From NCBI GenBank assembly GCA_947504185.1, contig CANNGJ010000008.1, positions 44,321 to 108,320 on the forward strand: a stretch of 64,000 bases of DNA, written 5' to 3'. The notes under the pieces are model-generated. The model was not told where the DNA came from and ran no database searches. It saw nothing but the letters and a program-made list of their open reading frames with translations. The DNA is from an uncultured Tenacibaculum sp. (lineage in GTDB: Bacteria; Bacteroidota; Bacteroidia; Flavobacteriales; Flavobacteriaceae). The stretch's first letter is position 1, and each line of letters begins with the position of its first letter. A program made the translations under genes and the position numbers. This document shows positions 1 to 9,787 of the stretch, piece after piece.

Positions 1-884
1 CTGGAAGCGTTAATTAGATTAATATCTGGATTTGAAAGATCAAATTGGTATAAGTTTGCTCGCCCGCCATTTGAGGAAATACCAGTAGCAATGTATAGTT
101 TGTTTCCAGATATTGAAAATTCTACACCATAACCATTATCAAAGCTTAAATTAAGTCTTCTTCCATTTGATATTGTACCTAAATTTGAATCAAAATCATA
201 GATGTAAGAACCAGATTCTGCAGCAGCCATAGCTAATTTTGTACCATCAGGAGAAGTTTTTAAGTAACCTCTACTAGCTAAGTTTATTAAAGAATTGGAC
301 ATTGGTGATGTTATTGAGCTACTACTAACTCCAGATGTAGTTACTTCATATGAATAGAAATTATTTAAATCAGCAGTAATTACCCATATTGCATCACAAC
401 TTTTACCAATAACAGCTGTTATTTTTTCTGTAGCAGTAGTTGTTAAAGAAACGTTTTTAGTAATTATATCCCCATTACCAGCATTTAAATTCATGTCTAT
501 TATTGAATAGTTTACTCCATGCATATCGTTTTCTTGTGCATCAACAGTAAAAAGGTAATAGATGTTAGAAATTGTAGGGTTTGGAACTATTAAAGCAGAT
601 TGTGAACTAGAATTATTACCAAGTAAACCAGTTCCATTCGGCATAATATTGTTATTTCTATTCCACACAGTTGTTCCGTCTGAATAAAAAAGTAGGTTTC
701 CACTTTCGTCAGAAATAGAAGAGCATCCTTCGAGGGTGTTTAATTGGCCGTTAGTGAGTGCAACTGGATTACCTGTGTTAAAACTTATTCCTGCATTTCT
801 ACCAAAGTACCAATTATTTGCTTCTTGTTGAGATTGAATAAAAGAAGCATAAAGGAGAAAAAAAAACATGATTATTTTTCTCAT
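1..884 (-). CDS. Secreted protein, 3' part missing (paralogue of next gene)
   Basis: This gene runs off the left edge of the window; about 294 residues are visible. It starts at an ATG whose complement is at 882-884 and opens with a hydrophobic signal peptide (MRKIIMFFFLLYASF, then cleavage near SQQ). The mature part begins EANNWYFGRNAGISFNTG and contains EGCSSISDESGNLLFYSDG, nearly the same as the N-terminus of the neighbouring 953-residue protein, so the two are tandem paralogues. The visible portion matches the propeller-like N-terminal half of that protein. By analogy the missing C-terminus probably carries a type IX secretion sorting domain, but this cannot be seen. The ligand or substrate is unknown. 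Confidence 0.85.
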   Translation of the reverse strand, partial: MRKIIMFFFLLYASFIQSQQEANNWYFGRNAGISFNTGNPVALTNGQLNTLEGCSSISDESGNLLFYSDGTTVWNRNNNIMPNGTGLLGNNSSSQSALIVPNPTISNIYYLFTVDAQENDMHGVNYSIIDMNLNAGNGDIITKNVSLTTTATEKITAVIGKSCDAIWVITADLNNFYSYEVTTSGVSSSSITSPMSNSLINLASRGYLKTSPDGTKLAMAAAESGSYIYDFDSNLGTISNGRRLNLSFDNGYGVEFSISGNKLYIATGISSNGGRANLYQFDLSNPDINLINAS

Positions 885-976
885 TAGTAGTAGTTTAGCT
901 ACAAAGGTAAATTAAACTGCGATTATTTTTTAAGGTAAATAACTGATTTTAAGTAAAATAAATATTTAATAAAAAA

Positions 977-1008
977 GTCGGATAAATTAATTTATCCGAT
1001 TTTTATTT
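977..1008 (-). terminator. Rho-independent terminator, probably bidirectional
   Basis: A perfect palindrome (arms 978-986 and 991-999) is flanked by A-rich sequence on its left and T-rich sequence on its right. It follows the stop of the 953-residue protein gene on the minus strand and separates it from the paralogue downstream, so the two genes may be transcribed separately. Confidence 0.75.
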
Positions 1009-1021
1009 TTTAATTGAAAGA

Positions 1022-3883
1022 TTATTTTCTTAAAAGTGAAAAGTGACCAGATTTCTTACGAACTTTTCCTCTAATATCAATTAATTCAGCATTGTACCAA
1101 TAATCATTTGAAGGAAGTAATTTTCCATTATATACTCCATTCCACCCAGAAGCATTTTTATCATTTATTTTATAGATAAGTTTACCATAACGATCAAAAA
1201 TTTGAACATTTACAGTTTGGTAATAGTTATTGTCAACCCCTAATATTTTCCAAGTATCATTATGAGTATCCCCATTAGGAGTAAGGTGTCGTTGAAAATA
1301 AATGGTAGAAATCTGATTTGAAGATACTATACCACAGCCATTTCGATCTCTAATTGATATAGAGTTTAATCCAGGAGGAATATCAGTAAAAGTAAATGTT
1401 AGGTTTTTATCTCCTTTTATAAAATCACTTAGATTAGTACTATTCAAAGCATACTCATAATCACCAATACCATCAACAGTAATTTCAATTTTATTATTTG
1501 TAGGATTATCATTATCATCAGAAGACTTAATATTTACAATTAAAGCTTTGTTGGATTCTTTAACATAAAAAGTGTTATATCCAATGCAAGGTTGACTAAT
1601 GTTAGGGTGAGTTCTATAAGCTTCAACTTTATATTCTCCTGCAAAGTTAGCATTATGTATAGCTGCGATTTGATTAGGGATTAAGACTCCGTCTAGATAC
1701 CATTTGTAGCTGTCTGAGACAATTCCTGTACTTGCATCTAATTCTATTGTACGAGGTTGAGGGTTTAGCCTAGGATTATCTATGCATAAAATAGATTCAT
1801 TTAAATTACCTTGAGGAACGGGTATTTTTTCTACAAAAATTTTAAAACGACCAACCGCTTCGCAAGAATTAACTCCTTTGTTAGATACTCTTACATATAC
1901 ATCTGAGTTGTTGGTAAACAAATCATCATTATATGGTGGTAAAATTTGATTTGTTTGTAGTGATGCATCATTAGGAGTGCGATAATATTCAAAATCATGC
2001 GTAGTTTCTGATAAGGCTCCTCCAGAATTATTAATGATTTGTTGTGTTTTTAAAGAGAAATCAAAAAAACTATTATTACTACCTATGCTAAATTTAGCAT
2101 CAGGTTTAGAAGCGTTTTCATCTAACTCACAAACATATTCATCAGAACAAGAAGTTAAACCTGTTGGATTTACTTGTAAGTCTATAGTCTCAGTTTGATA
2201 ACATTTTGTTACGGTATTAGTTACTCTAACAACTACAGTATGGTTTGTAGCGATTCTATTTGTATAATTTGTTTTGTTGATGGGGTTTTGGAAAGTAACA
2301 TCAGTAGTTTCAAAGAAATCAAATTCTAAATTAGAAGGATCATTTACAAGCTCAGGTTCTTTTGTTTCTAAATTAAACGAAGCATAACCGTCGATAGGAT
2401 TATTGTCAAAATCACATTGAATATAGGTAGGGATTTTATTAATAGTTGGTTTAGGTTCAAAGTTTATTTGAACTTTACCAGTATATGTTTTTCCACATTC
2501 AGAAGTGGATTCTATCTTGACTTCATATAAACCGCTACCAAAATTAGTATTATCAACTGTTAAAACTCTCGTATTTGCTATTTCAACCCCATCTTTAAAC
2601 CAAGTGTGTGTTGAAGAAGCAAGATTTAGTTCGGGCTCAATCATATAAGAATCTCCAATACAAAAAGTTTGATTTGTGTTATTTAAAGTTATTCCTGTAG
2701 CTGTATTTATTAGTTTTACTGGGGCAAAAAACGATTGAATAAAAGGAGGTAATCCTTGAGAGCTTATACGTCCATTTAGATCTATTGCTTGGTGCGTGTA
2801 TATAACTTCATTAGCATTGGCTTCTATGTTTTCTAGAGCCCCTAAAAAGCTTTTATTTGGTAAAGAAAAATAAATTTTTTGATCAGGTCCAAGTTGAAGA
2901 GCACCCCTGAAGCCATTTTGCTGTGTAATTATCTCTTTTGTTAGAGCGACATTTCTGGCTTGTAAATCAAATTGAAAAATATTATTAGTATTAGTAGTAG
3001 GGAAGTAGTTAGAAGAATATAATTTTGTTGATTGTTGCGAGAATTCAACTCCATAAGGTACTCCATCTGTATTTGGGTTTGTTAGAAATATGCCGTTAGA
3101 AACGATTTTTCCAGTTGTATTATCAAAATCAAATAAAACAAGTCTCCCATTACCTGTAAAAGCACCTCCACCAGCTGTAAAATCAGCTAAAGCAACTTTG
3201 GTACCATCAGGTGAAACTTTTAAATAGCCTCTCTTGTCATTTAAAAAATATGAAGAACGAGAGGTAATAGGATTTGTTGAGTCTACTCCATTTTTATTAA
3301 TCTTATATGCATAAAAGGCACTTTCTACCATAGATAAAATCCAAAATTCTGTACAGTCTTTACCTTGAACTGCAGTAATTTTTTCAGACCAATCCCAATC
3401 TCTACCCTCAGATAAGTTTACTGGGCCAGAAACAATCTCTCCTTCATCACCTTTAGAAATATCAACAGTATAATAATTAAAACCGGGGTTTTCAGGGTAG
3501 CCACTAGTTCCAACAAAATTTGTACCTACAGTAAATATATAATAGATGTTTTTATCTTCTGGATTTGGAACTATTAACCCAGATTGAGAACTAGAAGGAT
3601 TTCCTTGTAAATTATCTGCAAGTCTACCGTCCGAATACTTCATTAGCTCATGTCTAGCTGTCCAAACTTTTATACCGTCCGAGTAAAATAAAAGATTTCC
3701 ATTTTCATCTGATATAGTAGAGCATCCCTCATCCGTATTCAATTTCCCTTCGGTTAAAGCTGTTGGCGGGCTAGTATTAAAATCAATTCCAGCATTACGT
3801 CCAAAATACCAAACATTTGCTTCTTTTTGACTATAGAGTGAAGTAGATAATATTAAAAATAAAGAGAATAGTAGTTTTTTCAT
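1022..3883 (-). CDS. Secreted protein with T9SS type B (gliding-associated) C-terminal domain
   Basis: This 953-residue protein has a signal peptide (residues 1-19, ending SLYSQ). Residues 20-390 have repeated beta-strand/Gly-Asn patterns that suggest a propeller. Two Ig/PKD-like stretches follow, near 420-475 (TWFKDGVEIAN) and 705-760 (YKWYLDGVLIPN). The last ~90 residues, from LTPNGDTHNDTWKI to GHFSLLRK, fit the CHU_C/type B sorting domain that sends proteins through the type IX secretion system of Bacteroidota. The protein is therefore probably secreted or held at the cell surface. A paralogue lies directly downstream. Its substrate or adhesion target is unknown. The family assignment of the C-terminus is firm; the propeller call is inference. 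Confidence 0.9.
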   Translation of the reverse strand: MKKLLFSLFLILSTSLYSQKEANVWYFGRNAGIDFNTSPPTALTEGKLNTDEGCSTISDENGNLLFYSDGIKVWTARHELMKYSDGRLADNLQGNPSSSQSGLIVPNPEDKNIYYIFTVGTNFVGTSGYPENPGFNYYTVDISKGDEGEIVSGPVNLSEGRDWDWSEKITAVQGKDCTEFWILSMVESAFYAYKINKNGVDSTNPITSRSSYFLNDKRGYLKVSPDGTKVALADFTAGGGAFTGNGRLVLFDFDNTTGKIVSNGIFLTNPNTDGVPYGVEFSQQSTKLYSSNYFPTTNTNNIFQFDLQARNVALTKEIITQQNGFRGALQLGPDQKIYFSLPNKSFLGALENIEANANEVIYTHQAIDLNGRISSQGLPPFIQSFFAPVKLINTATGITLNNTNQTFCIGDSYMIEPELNLASSTHTWFKDGVEIANTRVLTVDNTNFGSGLYEVKIESTSECGKTYTGKVQINFEPKPTINKIPTYIQCDFDNNPIDGYASFNLETKEPELVNDPSNLEFDFFETTDVTFQNPINKTNYTNRIATNHTVVVRVTNTVTKCYQTETIDLQVNPTGLTSCSDEYVCELDENASKPDAKFSIGSNNSFFDFSLKTQQIINNSGGALSETTHDFEYYRTPNDASLQTNQILPPYNDDLFTNNSDVYVRVSNKGVNSCEAVGRFKIFVEKIPVPQGNLNESILCIDNPRLNPQPRTIELDASTGIVSDSYKWYLDGVLIPNQIAAIHNANFAGEYKVEAYRTHPNISQPCIGYNTFYVKESNKALIVNIKSSDDNDNPTNNKIEITVDGIGDYEYALNSTNLSDFIKGDKNLTFTFTDIPPGLNSISIRDRNGCGIVSSNQISTIYFQRHLTPNGDTHNDTWKILGVDNNYYQTVNVQIFDRYGKLIYKINDKNASGWNGVYNGKLLPSNDYWYNAELIDIRGKVRKKSGHFSLLRK

Positions 3884-3935
3884 TTCTAAAAAAAATTTCT
3901 TGCTATTGTAGAACAGCTAAACTACTTAAAACCCT

Positions 3936-4784
3936 CTATAAATCTCTCTTTTTTAACAAAAAATATGAAGCATATATAAAGATAAAGGTCCAAACAAGAA
4001 CAATTATTATATTTAAAAACCCAACAGAATAGTCTTTAGTAAAGTTTTCGCCAATTTGACTTGCTACTGATTTTACAGCTCCTAATCTAGTAAACGGTTC
4101 TTTTATTAAGTTAGCCATTGACTCTAAAGGGAAAAATTGCATAATAGAATTTACAGCTTCGTCAGTACTTGTTTTAATGTTTTTAAACGTCCAGTATAAA
4201 TACCCTTTAAAAATACTCTCCACAATTAACCAAACTATCATTGCAGCTACTGCAAAAGCTGAACGTTTAATTAGAATTCCTAAAAATAATCCGAATGAGA
4301 AAAAACCAACAAGTTTTATAAAAAAAGCAAATAAATAACCTAAATCAGAAAATATTATTGATAGTTCATTAAAATCAGAATAAATTGAACCTAAAATAAG
4401 AGATACAAAGAAAACAAAAATCGTAGAAAAAAAGGCAAAAGCAACAACAGTATAAAATTTAGAAAGAATAAATTCTTTTTTACTTAATCCATCAATTAAA
4501 TTTTGTTTTAATGTTTTGTAGCTATATTCATTAGCCATCATTGAAACTATAACAAGTAATAAGAAAAACTTAAAAATAGCAGCCATGTAAGTACTAAAGT
4601 GCCATATATACGGGAAATTGAAAATTCCTTGATCAGCTAAATGAAATTTTATAGGGCCTATATCGAACTTTATAGCAGCAATTAATGCGATTGATGTTAA
4701 TAAAGCAAAATATATGATAGATAAAGCTTTACTAGCTCTGTTATGTTTTAATTTATGAAATTCTATACTTAAAAGACGTAGCAT
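3936..4784 (-). CDS. ABC-2 type transporter permease
   Basis: This 282-residue membrane protein has about six hydrophobic segments and a large N-terminal loop between the first two, the layout of ABC-2 permeases. The segment NEYSYKTLKQNLIDGLSKKEF is the typical cytoplasmic coupling region of this family. It follows the ATPase gene by only 8 bases on the same strand, so the two should form one exporter in the inner membrane, with the permease as a dimer. The substrate cannot be told from sequence; relatives export drugs, lipids or peptides, or act in stress responses. Confidence 0.88.
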   Translation of the reverse strand: MLRLLSIEFHKLKHNRASKALSIIYFALLTSIALIAAIKFDIGPIKFHLADQGIFNFPYIWHFSTYMAAIFKFFLLLVIVSMMANEYSYKTLKQNLIDGLSKKEFILSKFYTVVAFAFFSTIFVFFVSLILGSIYSDFNELSIIFSDLGYLFAFFIKLVGFFSFGLFLGILIKRSAFAVAAMIVWLIVESIFKGYLYWTFKNIKTSTDEAVNSIMQFFPLESMANLIKEPFTRLGAVKSVASQIGENFTKDYSVGFLNIIIVLVWTFIFIYASYFLLKKRDL

Positions 4785-4792
4785 ACTATTGA

Positions 4793-5689
4793 TTAGTTAT
4801 TGTTAGTTAAATCTAAAAATTGTTGTTCTAAACTTGGTTTTCTTTTAATCAAATGTGATAAAGTAATGTTGTTGTTAAAAAGGAATTGATTGATTTCTGA
4901 AGCTGATAACTCAGAAGTTAAATTTGCAATTAAAATTCCATTTTCTTCTTTAATATTTGCTATTGAAGGATGATTTTCTAAATGCCTAATCAACTCCTCA
5001 TTATCTTCTGATTCTAACTCAAAATACCCGTTTGAAGTTGTCATTTCATCAACACGACCACTATACAACTTTACACCATTTCTTATAATTAAAACATGAG
5101 AACAAACTTTTTCAACTTCATCAAGTAGGTGAGAGGCTAATAAAATTGTAGTTCCGTTTTTGGCAATATCTTTTATAATTTGACGAATTTCATGAATTCC
5201 TTGTGGATCTAATCCATTGGTAGGCTCATCTAAAATTAAAATCTCAGGATCGTTTAACAACGCTGAAGCAATTGCTAAACGTTGTTTCATCCCTAAAGAA
5301 TAAGTTTTAAACTTGCTGTTTCTTCTTTCAAAAAGATTAACAACTTTTAATTTTTCTTCAATTTTATCATATGAAACTCCCTTGATTTTACAAATCAATT
5401 GTAAATTTTGAACAGCTGACATATATGGGTAAAAGTTAGGTCGTTCAATAATAGCTCCTACTTTTTTTAGTGCCTCATGGGTTGATAGTTTTCCATCAAA
5501 CCAACTGAAGTCTCCTGAAGTTCTGTTAACTACATTTAAAATAATACCTAAAGTGGTTGATTTTCCACTTCCGTTGGGCCCTAAAATACCGTATACTTCT
5601 CCTTTTTTTATATCGAAAGAAAGATTGTTTACTGCGTGGACTTTACCGTATTTTTTATCGAGGTTTTTTATTGATAAAATTGTTTCCAA
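4793..5689 (-). CDS. ABC transporter ATP-binding protein (ABC-2 partner)
   Basis: This 298-residue ATPase has a Walker A motif GPNGSGKST (residues 37-45), a signature SLGMKQRLAIASAL, Walker B EILILDEPTNGLDP and the switch histidine in LLASHLLDEVEK. A C-terminal extension of about 80 residues is typical of the DrrA/CcmA-like group of exporters. It precedes its membrane partner with an 8-base gap. A strong terminator upstream separates it from the two-component genes, so it probably has its own promoter; functional linkage to that regulator is possible but not shown. Confidence 0.93.
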   Translation of the reverse strand: METILSIKNLDKKYGKVHAVNNLSFDIKKGEVYGILGPNGSGKSTTLGIILNVVNRTSGDFSWFDGKLSTHEALKKVGAIIERPNFYPYMSAVQNLQLICKIKGVSYDKIEEKLKVVNLFERRNSKFKTYSLGMKQRLAIASALLNDPEILILDEPTNGLDPQGIHEIRQIIKDIAKNGTTILLASHLLDEVEKVCSHVLIIRNGVKLYSGRVDEMTTSNGYFELESEDNEELIRHLENHPSIANIKEENGILIANLTSELSASEINQFLFNNNITLSHLIKRKPSLEQQFLDLTNNN

Positions 5690-5752
5690 GTTTTTCGGTT
5701 TTGTTGATTATAAGTATTTGACGACTTAGTAGAATTATTGTTACAATTTATA

Positions 5753-5793
5753 AAAAAGAAAAGACTTCCTTTTGTGGAAGTCTTTTCTTTTTT
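5753..5793 (-). terminator. Terminator of the two-component operon
   Basis: Long perfect arms (5754-5769 and 5776-5791) surround a 6-base loop, with A/T tracts on both sides. It sits after the response-regulator stop on the minus strand and before the ABC ATPase gene. Confidence 0.9.
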
Positions 5794-5805
5794 GATGTTG
5801 GTTTT

Positions 5806-6504
5806 TTATGCTTTTTCAATCAATCTAAAACCTTCACCATGTATGTTTAAAATTTCGACATTTTCATCTCCTTTTAAATATTTACGAAGTTTAGCAATGT
5901 AAACATCCATACTACGAGAGGTAAAGTAGTTGTCATCTCTCCATATTTTTGTTAATGCTAATTCACGTGGCATTAAATCATTTTTATGAATAGCTAACAT
6001 ACGTAGTAGCTTACTTTCTTTAGGTGATAATTTCTGAGTCTCCCCACCATTAAGTGAAAGGTGGCGAAGTTTAGAGTTAAATTCAAATCCTCCAATTTTA
6101 AACTCAAACTCATCACTTTCATTTGATTTTTCGTTTTCTTTACGTTGTAAAATCGCTTTGATTTTATGTAATAAAACTTCTGAATCGAAAGGCTTGTTTA
6201 AATAATCATCAGCACCTACTTGATAGCCTCTTAAAACATCTTCTTTTAATGTTTTAGCTGTTAGGAAAATAATAGGAATTTCTTTGTTTGTTACACGAAT
6301 GTCTTGTGCTAAAGAAAAACCATCTTTTCGAGGCATCATTACGTCTAAAATACATAAATCATATTCAGCATTTTTAAACATAATCAATCCATCTATTCCG
6401 TCTTTAGCATGTGTTACATTATAGTCGTTTAATGCTAAATAATCTTTAAGAACTGTTCCGAAATTCGGATCGTCTTCTACTAATAATATTTTTTTACTTC
6501 CCAT
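5806..6504 (-). CDS. OmpR-family response regulator (RprY-like)
   Basis: This 232-residue protein has an N-terminal receiver domain with the acidic pair E10/D11/D12, phospho-acceptor D54 in CILDVMMPR, the conserved Thr in FLTAK and Lys in LNKPFD. A C-terminal winged-helix DNA-binding domain follows from about residue 130 (LSPKESKLLRML, MDVYIAKLRKYL). It lies 10 bases after the kinase gene on the same strand and is almost certainly its partner. The pair resembles RprX/RprY of Bacteroidota; target genes are not deducible here. Confidence 0.93.
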   Translation of the reverse strand: MGSKKILLVEDDPNFGTVLKDYLALNDYNVTHAKDGIDGLIMFKNAEYDLCILDVMMPRKDGFSLAQDIRVTNKEIPIIFLTAKTLKEDVLRGYQVGADDYLNKPFDSEVLLHKIKAILQRKENEKSNESDEFEFKIGGFEFNSKLRHLSLNGGETQKLSPKESKLLRMLAIHKNDLMPRELALTKIWRDDNYFTSRSMDVYIAKLRKYLKGDENVEILNIHGEGFRLIEKA

Positions 6505-6514
6505 TTTTGTTAAT

Positions 6515-8080
6515 TTATATTAATGGTAATTTAACTGTAAATATGCTTCCTTTGCCTTTTTCACTCTCAACATAAACGGTTCCATGATGGCTGTCTACAA
6601 TTTCTTTTACATAGGCTAAGCCTAAACCGTGACCTTTTACGTTGTGAATATTTCCTTTATGTTCTCTATAAAATTTATCGAAAACATATTTTTGAGCATT
6701 TCTACTCATACCTATCCCTTCATCTTTTACTTTAAAGATAAAATATTTATTTGTACTCTCTGTGTAAACATCAATTCTTGGTTCATTTTCAGAATATTTT
6801 AAAGCATTTTCTAACATGTTTACAATAATGTTTATTAGGTGAAATTGATTTCCTAAAACCTCAGTTGAAATTGCTTTAAAATGTGTTGTAACACTTCCTT
6901 TTTTATCATCTACTAATAGTTGAATGTGTTCAATAGCTTCTTCAATAATGTCGTGCATATCTGTAGCATCCTTACTAATTTCTATTTGATTTTTTTCTAA
7001 CCTTGAAATTCGTAGCACATTTTCTACTTGACCATGCATGCGTTTATTTTCCTCTCTAATCATTTGAACATAACGCTTAACTTTCCCTTCATCTGATATG
7101 ATTTTTGGGTTTTTAATAGCATCTAATGCTAAATTTATAGTAGCAATAGGTGTTTTAAACTCATGCGTCATATTGTTAATAAAATCAGTTTTTATTTCTG
7201 ATATCTTTTTTTGACGTATTAATTGGTATAATGATGCTGAAAATGCTGCAATAATAATACCAATAAACAACAAAGAGAGCCCTAAAATTTTCATCATTCC
7301 AGAAATCAAACTTTTACGTTCGTTAGGGAATTTTATATGTAATTTATATTTACTATTTCCATTTTCGTCTTCTAATAATGGATAGTATTTATCATCAGCC
7401 TGGATATTAAAATACCCGGATTTTAATTGTGTTGCTAGTCCATCTTCGTAAACACCATATTTAAAATCTTGAGTAATATTCATTTTAGCTAACTCTTCTT
7501 TTAAAGTTCTGTTTAATTCTTTATTACTGATTCGATGGTGAATCGGTGAATAGTGCTTACTTTGATTAAACATATATTCCATTTGCTGCTTGTTCCAGCT
7601 TGGGTATAGCTTAAAGTTTGTCAGCTGACTCTCTTTTAGAAAAGGCTTGAAATCTTTATTTTCAGATTTAATAACTTGAGAGAAAAAAATATCTTCTTTA
7701 CCGCTATACCTTTTTAAAACTATAGTATCACTATTAATAAAATCGCCTGGTATTTTAACACCTTCCTCTAAAACTGTTCCAGCAAAAGAGAACTTTTTTT
7801 TACTTGTTGTGTCTATTTGCTGAAAAATAAAAGTTTTAATCTCTGCGTCAGTTCTAAGCTTATCGTTTTTAAAAAACTCACTAGTGTTAAGAGTAAATTC
7901 TTTGTATTCTCTTTCTTTAATTTTTTCAGATGTTCTACCAAGAGCAATTGTAACATTGTTTTCAAATTGCTGTTGTTTACTTTTTATTGCGTCTTTAATC
8001 CAATAGACTTGAACAGAGATAATTCCTATTAAAGAAATACTCATTAAAACAACAATAAGAATAAAGATTTTTTTACTCAT
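6515..8080 (-). CDS. Sensor histidine kinase (RprX-like)
   Basis: This 521-residue inner-membrane kinase has one membrane helix at residues 5-27, a periplasmic region of about 230 residues, and a second helix around 262-285. The HisKA domain follows with the phospho-acceptor histidine in NNMTHEFKTPIATI. The HATPase domain shows an N box (NMLENALKYS), G1 (VKDEGIGM) and G2 (GHGLGLAYVKEIV). It phosphorylates the regulator encoded directly downstream. No known ligand-binding fold was recognised in the periplasmic part. Confidence 0.93.
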   Translation of the reverse strand: MSKKIFILIVVLMSISLIGIISVQVYWIKDAIKSKQQQFENNVTIALGRTSEKIKEREYKEFTLNTSEFFKNDKLRTDAEIKTFIFQQIDTTSKKKFSFAGTVLEEGVKIPGDFINSDTIVLKRYSGKEDIFFSQVIKSENKDFKPFLKESQLTNFKLYPSWNKQQMEYMFNQSKHYSPIHHRISNKELNRTLKEELAKMNITQDFKYGVYEDGLATQLKSGYFNIQADDKYYPLLEDENGNSKYKLHIKFPNERKSLISGMMKILGLSLLFIGIIIAAFSASLYQLIRQKKISEIKTDFINNMTHEFKTPIATINLALDAIKNPKIISDEGKVKRYVQMIREENKRMHGQVENVLRISRLEKNQIEISKDATDMHDIIEEAIEHIQLLVDDKKGSVTTHFKAISTEVLGNQFHLINIIVNMLENALKYSENEPRIDVYTESTNKYFIFKVKDEGIGMSRNAQKYVFDKFYREHKGNIHNVKGHGLGLAYVKEIVDSHHGTVYVESEKGKGSIFTVKLPLI

Positions 8081-8134
8081 TATTCAAAAATAAATCAATA
8101 AAATGAAGGGGTATTCGGTTTTAACTTAGATTAA

Positions 8135-8142
8135 CAAAGTTA
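8135..8142 (-). promoter_or_regulatory. Possible -7 box (TAACTTTG) of the two-component operon
   Basis: On the minus strand TAACTTTG fits the Bacteroidota -7 consensus TAnnTTTG, about 55 bases before the kinase start. No clear TTG -33 element is seen at the right distance, so this is a weak call. Confidence 0.35.
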
Positions 8143-8201
8143 CTGAAAAATTAAGATAATTTTAAGAAAAATGATTGCTATAACATAAAATATTTGGATT
8201 T

Positions 8202-8780
8202 TTATGTTAAATAATTATGGATTTTTAATACTTGAGCTTCTGTGTCGGAAAGAATTATGTTTTTGATTACGTAGTGAGATTGCAAAGTTTTTTTATTTTG
8301 CGACCATTGATTTTTAATTCTATTTTTAATAGCTTCAATAGTTGAATTATCTCTTTTCTTAACTCTTTGGATTCTTAAGTCTTCTGGAGCTGTTACTGTT
8401 ATTATTTTATCACAAAAAGAATTGCTTCCATTTTCGAATAAAATGGCATTCTCATATAAAATATATTTTTTATTTGAGTTTTGTTTTATAAAATCTTGCA
8501 AATGATTATTTACAATAGGATGCACAATAGTATTTAAAACTGTTAGTTTTTCTTTATTTTTAAAAACTATATCAGCTAAATAAGGTCTGTTAAGTTGATT
8601 ATTCTTGTAAGTATCATTCCCAAATTCTGAAATTAATTTTGTTTTAATTTCGTTAGAAGAATTCATTAAATTTTTAGCTTCATCATCAGCTATATAAATA
8701 GCAATATCTTTAAATTGAGAAAACATTTTTACAACAGTAGATTTTCCACTACCTATACCTCCTGTAATACCTACAACCAT
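8202..8780 (-). CDS. coaE: Dephospho-CoA kinase
   Basis: CoaE phosphorylates the 3'-hydroxyl of dephospho-CoA, the last step of coenzyme A synthesis. The 192-residue protein begins MVVGITGGIGSGKST, a P-loop at residues 6-14. It has the expected lid-region arginines (LRIQRVKKRD) and an ADDEAKNLM segment, and is of normal length. The start codon overlaps the stop of the YbbR-like gene by one base, indicating translational coupling. Confidence 0.93.
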   Translation of the reverse strand: MVVGITGGIGSGKSTVVKMFSQFKDIAIYIADDEAKNLMNSSNEIKTKLISEFGNDTYKNNQLNRPYLADIVFKNKEKLTVLNTIVHPIVNNHLQDFIKQNSNKKYILYENAILFENGSNSFCDKIITVTAPEDLRIQRVKKRDNSTIEAIKNRIKNQWSQNKKTLQSHYVIKNIILSDTEAQVLKIHNYLT

Positions 8781-9709
8781 TATTCGTGAATTAAAAAGTC
8801 AATTTTATCGGGAACAACTCTTACTATAGTAACTAAATCTGAGTGTGATTGAACTCTTGGAGTTAAATATGAAATTCCTTTAGTGTTGCTTTCATTATAA
8901 TCACATTCAACATTAAATAAATCAGGAGTTATTTTATTGAAATTTGTAAGCCCTACCTTGTATATTAGTTTTATTTTTTTAGGAAAAATATTTATTCCTT
9001 CAGGGGCATTTTTTATAGTTACTGGAATTTCAATTTCACCTTCAGTAAATTTATCCACAGCAACAATAATATCAACCTCTTTATTGGTTATTTTAAAGCT
9101 ATCGTTTTTAGGAATAATTATTTTAGATTTTATATTTATGCTTTCAGAAACATTTTTTAAATCTAATTTTTCAAGGTTTAAAAATGATATATTTTTCAAC
9201 TCTGTTTCATCTCCTGATATCAATATACTGTCAGGCTTTATTGTGATTGGTTTAGCTAAGTCAAACCCAAGTTGAAACGTGATATTTAAATTTGATTTTA
9301 AAGGAATGTTTTTAGAAGTTAATGTTCCTATTTTTAAAGGAATACTATCTTTTTGTGTTTGGATTAACTCTATGCCCGATTTTAATTGACTTTGAATATT
9401 AGCGTGTAAGTTTTTTGAAAGAAAATAATAATTATTTCCTGTTTTTCTATTCACTTTTTCTATATCTAATTGTAAAGGTTCATTACTAATGTTTGTAGAA
9501 AGTAAATTAAAGCCTGTTCCTTTTACCAATAAATTTATGCTTTTTAAAGGGATGTTTATAAGTGTTTTTTGCTGAGGTAAGTTTATATAGTTAATATCGT
9601 AATTTACTTCACTAGTGTAAGTTTTAGATAGGTTGATTAGAACCCAAAAAAATAGTGAGGCAACTAAAAAGCCAAAAAAAGTTTTAGGTATGTTTAAGTT
9701 TTTTTTCAA
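8780..9709 (-). CDS. YbbR/CdaR-like domain membrane protein
   Basis: This 309-residue protein has a single N-terminal membrane helix (about residues 11-29) and a long beta-rich extracytoplasmic part with YbbR-like repeats (for example IEIPVTIKNAPEGINIFP). In Firmicutes such proteins (CdaR) regulate diadenylate cyclase. In Bacteroidota they commonly sit beside coaE and yajC, as here, and no diadenylate cyclase gene is in this window. Its role is therefore inferred only from domain type. Confidence 0.8.
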   Translation of the reverse strand: MKKNLNIPKTFFGFLVASLFFWVLINLSKTYTSEVNYDINYINLPQQKTLINIPLKSINLLVKGTGFNLLSTNISNEPLQLDIEKVNRKTGNNYYFLSKNLHANIQSQLKSGIELIQTQKDSIPLKIGTLTSKNIPLKSNLNITFQLGFDLAKPITIKPDSILISGDETELKNISFLNLEKLDLKNVSESINIKSKIIIPKNDSFKITNKEVDIIVAVDKFTEGEIEIPVTIKNAPEGINIFPKKIKLIYKVGLTNFNKITPDLFNVECDYNESNTKGISYLTPRVQSHSDLVTIVRVVPDKIDFLIHE

Positions 9710-9744
9710 ATTAAAATATATTATGCAATCTACATAAAAAACAA

Positions 9745-9770
9745 AAAAGAGAGCTTTAAAGCTCTCTTTT
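9745..9770 (-). terminator. Terminator after yajC
   Basis: A perfect palindrome centred between 9757 and 9758 (arm AAAAGAGAGCTTT), with T-rich sequence on both strands. It lies just after the yajC stop on the minus strand, separating the yajC group from ybbR-coaE. Confidence 0.75.
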
Positions 9771-9787
9771 TATAATAAATATTACTG

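Noticed and set aside
8937-9275. 112-residue plus-strand frame opposite the YbbR-like gene
   Set aside because: Overlaps a convincing gene fully and has no RBS or family resemblance.
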